A program made the translations under genes and the position numbers. Of a DNA stretch of 64,000 bases, positions 61,341-64,000 are shown piece after piece (within the stretch, counting starts at the first letter, position 1; every line of letters starts with the position of its first letter). The stretch spans positions 124,001 through 188,000 of the forward strand of contig CBINHC010000004.1 in NCBI GenBank assembly GCA_966250385.1. Reading direction: 5' to 3'. The notes below the pieces were generated by a model. That model worked only from the letters and a program-made list of their open reading frames with translations. It was not told the origin of the DNA and did no database searches. The stretch comes from DASWTL01 sp966250385. Lineage in GTDB: Bacteria > Bacteroidota > Bacteroidia > Sphingobacteriales > Sphingobacteriaceae.

Positions 61341-64000
61341 TTACCGGCCCGTAAATCTGCTTTCGAGGGCTTTCAGCTTGCCCTTGATCCGGGTATTCAC
61401 AGCGGTCTGCTTATGTTCTGCGGTAACCCGCTCCAGCTCGTTCATTACCGAAACGCCGAGACGAATATCCTCTGTGCCGGCGCTCGGCTTGTCCTGCGAA
61501 AGAGTAAACAGGTAGTTCATTTCTTTCTCCAGAAAATCCGCTGTCTGCTCTGCGACCCGGTTCCCTTTTTCAAATTCACCCAGGCGGTAGAGTAGACTTG
61601 CCATATAATATTTGCGGATCGTATAGTTTATGGAATAATTTTCTTCCGGAATCTCGGTATACGCCTTGTTTATCGCTGCCTTCGCCTCCGCGGTTTTTCC
61701 TTCGGAAAGGAGTTTTTCCGCCAGGATATTGTAGTTGTTAAGCAGTACGGCGATCATCCGGGTTGATTCCGGATCCAGGTACCGGGCTTCTTTCATATTT
61801 CCGAAACGGAACTTGTTGATCATGTGACTATACATGATGTCCGTATTGGTGAGTTCTGTAGCGCCCGGTGCGTCCGCAGAGTCTGCGCTCTCCGTATTCC
61901 GGACCGGAAGCAGGCGGTAGGCCAGCCCTTCATTATACAGGTACTTGTCCAGGCCGATGTAGTTGCTGGAAGGAACGGTAATGGCGAAATAGATTGGTCT
62001 CTTCCAGTTATTATGGGCAAGGATGTCGAAGATGGCCAGTTCGCCCTTGGTCAGGTAGTTCTGATTATACTTCCATTCCATAACCGGCACGATCCTGCTG
62101 CGGTCCTTTTCAGGAACCGTATTGGTCCGGATAATCGTTTCCGGATCGATCGTGATCTTGAGATTCTTGGTCGGCAGGAAGTTTTCCTTGCTGCCATCCT
62201 GAAAGGTTAGCTTATCGGCGTCATTTTCGGACATCAGCATGTCGAAAAGGTTCTTCAGCTCAACAGAGCCTTCGATCTGGTAATCCTGGTAATACAGGAC
62301 ATCACGCACGCCCTGCACGAATTTGGAATTCGGCATGGTCAGCGGCAGCGGGTCCGATTCATTGACCCTGTTCTTCAGCTGGCGGATATACCAGTCCGTA
62401 CCCAGCAGGCTCAGGTTGACGATCCGAATGTCCGGACGAACGTTCTCGACTTCCTGCGCATACCATAACGGGTAGGTATCGTTATCCCCGTACACAAAAA
62501 GGATGGCGTTCGGCGCACAGGATTCCAGGTAGTTGACCGCCATGTCGCGGGTCATATATTTATTGGACCGGTCGTGGTCGTCCCAGTTCTCGCTGGCCAT
62601 CAGTACCGGACTCGCCAGCAGACCGGCCACGGTCGCCACACCTGCGGCAGTCGCCATCTTCAGGCGGAACCTTTTACTGAGCGCTTCCGCGATGGCGGCG
62701 ACTCCCAGACCGATCCAGATGGTGAATGCATAGAATGAACCGGCGTAGGCATAGTCACGCTCCCTTGGCTGGAGCGGCGTCTGGTTCAGATAGAGAACGA
62801 TGGCGATCCCTGTAAAGAAGAACAGCAGGCCTACAATCCCGGCATCCTTCTGCTTGCGCTTGAAATGCCAGAATGCGCCGATCAGTCCCAGTATCAGCGG
62901 AAGGAAGTATAACCGGTTATATCCTTTGTTCTCCGTTATGCTGGGCGGCAGCTGGCTCTGGTCACCAAGGCGGAGGGCATCCAACGGTTTGATGCCGCTG
63001 ATCCAGTTCCCGCGTGTATAATCGCCGTGGCCCTGCTCATCATTCTGACGGCCCGCAAAATTCCAGAGGAAGTACCGGGCATACATCTGCCCGGTCTGGT
63101 AGCTGAAAAGGAATCCGAGGTTCTGCGCGAAGTTGGGCGATTCGGTCTCGCCCATCTGCATCCAGGACCGGTAATAGCCCACGTGGTTCGGGTCGTCCGA
63201 GTACATCCGCGGGAGAATGGTATTCCGGTCATAGACCCGTTCCACCTTTTTGCTGGCGACCTCGTATTTGTCTTCGCCTTTGCGGTAGATCTTCGCGCCT
63301 TCTTTCTGGTCGATGACCTTTGAATCGAAGTACTGACCGTACATCAGCGGACGGTCGCCGTATTGTTCCCTGTTCAGGTAGCTCAGAAATGCAAATGCAT
63401 TGTCCGGGTCGCTGTTGTTAAGGGTCGGGTCCGCTTTGGCCCGTATAATGATCATGGCGAAAGAGCCGTAACCGAAGATCACGAACAGCAGGCTGAGCAG
63501 GGACATGTTCAGGGTGCGTCTTTTCTGGCGGATCTTAACGACATATTCCAGCAGGGCGATAATGCCGGCGCCGATGAGCAGACCCAGGAATCCCGCGCCG
63601 AGCGTAAAGGCCAGGACGAGCGCTGCTGCCGCAATCGCGGCGCTGGTCTTATTCCCGGTGATCGAATACCGGATTCCGGTCAGGAAGAAAACGATGACAA
63701 GCAGTGAGAAGGCGATAACTCCGCTTCCGAATCCGAATCCGAACGTGTTCACGAAAAGCAGGTCCGACGTCGCCGCGAATTTCACCAGGTACTGGATTAC
63801 GCCGTACTGGATGAAGCCCAGGATAAAGATCCCCGCCATCAGCGCAGCCAGCGTTCCTTTGCTGGTCGGTTTTGCGGTCCTTCTGAAATAATAAACAAGG
63901 GCTATTGCCGGAATCGCCAGGAGGTTCAGTAAGTGAATTCCGATCGAAAGCCCCATGATATAGGCAATAAATATGAGCCACCGGTCGGCATGGGGTTCGT
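61341..64000 (-). CDS. DUF2723-family membrane protein (O-mannosyltransferase-like), 5' end outside the window
   Basis: Incomplete: the frame stays open to the window edge and reads NPHADRWLIFIAYIMGLSIG, part of the family's membrane core, so the true start lies beyond 64000. An internal ATG at 63956 is not the start. Six or more membrane segments in the N-half, then a large periplasmic domain with DHDRSNKYMTRDMAVNYLES, VYGDNDTYPLWYAQEVENVRPDIRIVNLSLL, and a helical, TPR-like C-terminus. The family is related to human TMEM260, a protein O-mannosyltransferase. A role in the O-glycosylation of exported proteins is plausible for Bacteroidota. Confidence 0.92.
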   Translation of the reverse strand, partial: EPHADRWLIFIAYIMGLSIGIHLLNLLAIPAIALVYYFRRTAKPTSKGTLAALMAGIFILGFIQYGVIQYLVKFAATSDLLFVNTFGFGFGSGVIAFSLLVIVFFLTGIRYSITGNKTSAAIAAAALVLAFTLGAGFLGLLIGAGIIALLEYVVKIRQKRRTLNMSLLSLLFVIFGYGSFAMIIIRAKADPTLNNSDPDNAFAFLSYLNREQYGDRPLMYGQYFDSKVIDQKEGAKIYRKGEDKYEVASKKVERVYDRNTILPRMYSDDPNHVGYYRSWMQMGETESPNFAQNLGFLFSYQTGQMYARYFLWNFAGRQNDEQGHGDYTRGNWISGIKPLDALRLGDQSQLPPSITENKGYNRLYFLPLILGLIGAFWHFKRKQKDAGIVGLLFFFTGIAIVLYLNQTPLQPRERDYAYAGSFYAFTIWIGLGVAAIAEALSKRFRLKMATAAGVATVAGLLASPVLMASENWDDHDRSNKYMTRDMAVNYLESCAPNAILFVYGDNDTYPLWYAQEVENVRPDIRIVNLSLLGTDWYIRQLKNRVNESDPLPLTMPNSKFVQGVRDVLYYQDYQIEGSVELKNLFDMLMSENDADKLTFQDGSKENFLPTKNLKITIDPETIIRTNTVPEKDRSRIVPVMEWKYNQNYLTKGELAIFDILAHNNWKRPIYFAITVPSSNYIGLDKYLYNEGLAYRLLPVRNTESADSADAPGATELTNTDIMYSHMINKFRFGNMKEARYLDPESTRMIAVLLNNYNILAEKLLSEGKTAEAKAAINKAYTEIPEENYSINYTIRKYYMASLLYRLGEFEKGNRVAEQTADFLEKEMNYLFTLSQDKPSAGTEDIRLGVSVMNELERVTAEHKQTAVNTRIKGKLKALESRFTGR

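Overview
The window reads as a single chromosomal stretch of a Bacteroidota bacterium (Sphingobacteriales, Chitinophagales or a close relative), moderately GC-rich. The evidence is direct: promoter elements of the Bacteroidota type (TTTG ... TANNTTTG), almost no Shine-Dalgarno sequences, a type IX secretion (T9SS) C-terminal sorting domain, lipoprotein FKBPs, a DUF2723 membrane protein, an M61 peptidase with PDZ, and tRNA genes without an encoded CCA. I see no phage, insertion sequence, CRISPR array or rRNA. The species cannot be named from the sequence alone.

Layout. 0.2-9.2 kb: HAD phosphatase; a metH-metF methionine operon behind a well-formed SAM-I riboswitch; murQ and a conserved companion; a CtpA-type S41 protease; a small lipoprotein. 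9.2-11.6 kb: der and era GTPases and tRNA-fMet. 11.8-14.8 kb: a stand-alone receiver, then two identical tRNA-Glu transcription units flanking a hipB-hipA type II toxin-antitoxin module, the clearest accessory insertion here. 15-20 kb: two orphan small genes, a 1197-aa T9SS cargo protein and a co-translated small protein with a C-terminal sorting-like segment. 20-27.4 kb (minus): MarR, MFP, RND and TolC efflux genes followed by a receiver/BadF-kinase pair. 27.5-33.6 kb: M61 peptidase, outer-membrane protein, acyl-CoA ligase and gamma-glutamyltransferase. 33.6-39.6 kb: a MarR-fadN-fadA-fadE beta-oxidation operon with two operator-like palindromes bracketing its promoter. 39.8-43.8 kb: two FKBP lipoproteins, photolyase with an overlapping SDR epimerase, a thioredoxin-like ferredoxin. 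43.9-56.9 kb: sucA-sucB, a head-GIN protein, an M1/S15 peptidase operon, a GNAT-like protein, lpdA (the E3 that completes the 2-oxoglutarate dehydrogenase) and murB. 57-64 kb: ECF sigma factor, b5-like protein, PfkB kinase, two tRNA-Asn, a Spy-like protein, accA, and a DUF2723 glycosyltransferase-like gene cut by the right window edge.

The most interesting non-coding signals are: a candidate structured RNA of about 180 nt upstream of murB (three helices plus a GNRA-capped terminator); a near-perfect sigma-54 promoter behind the ECF sigma gene that would drive a roughly 95-nt RNA made of a duplicated copy of the sigma gene's own 3' UTR; a hipBA module between duplicated tRNA-Glu units with its own operator pair; and the doubled MarR operator of the fad operon. 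All of these rest on reading the sequence and have not been tested by homology search or folding software.
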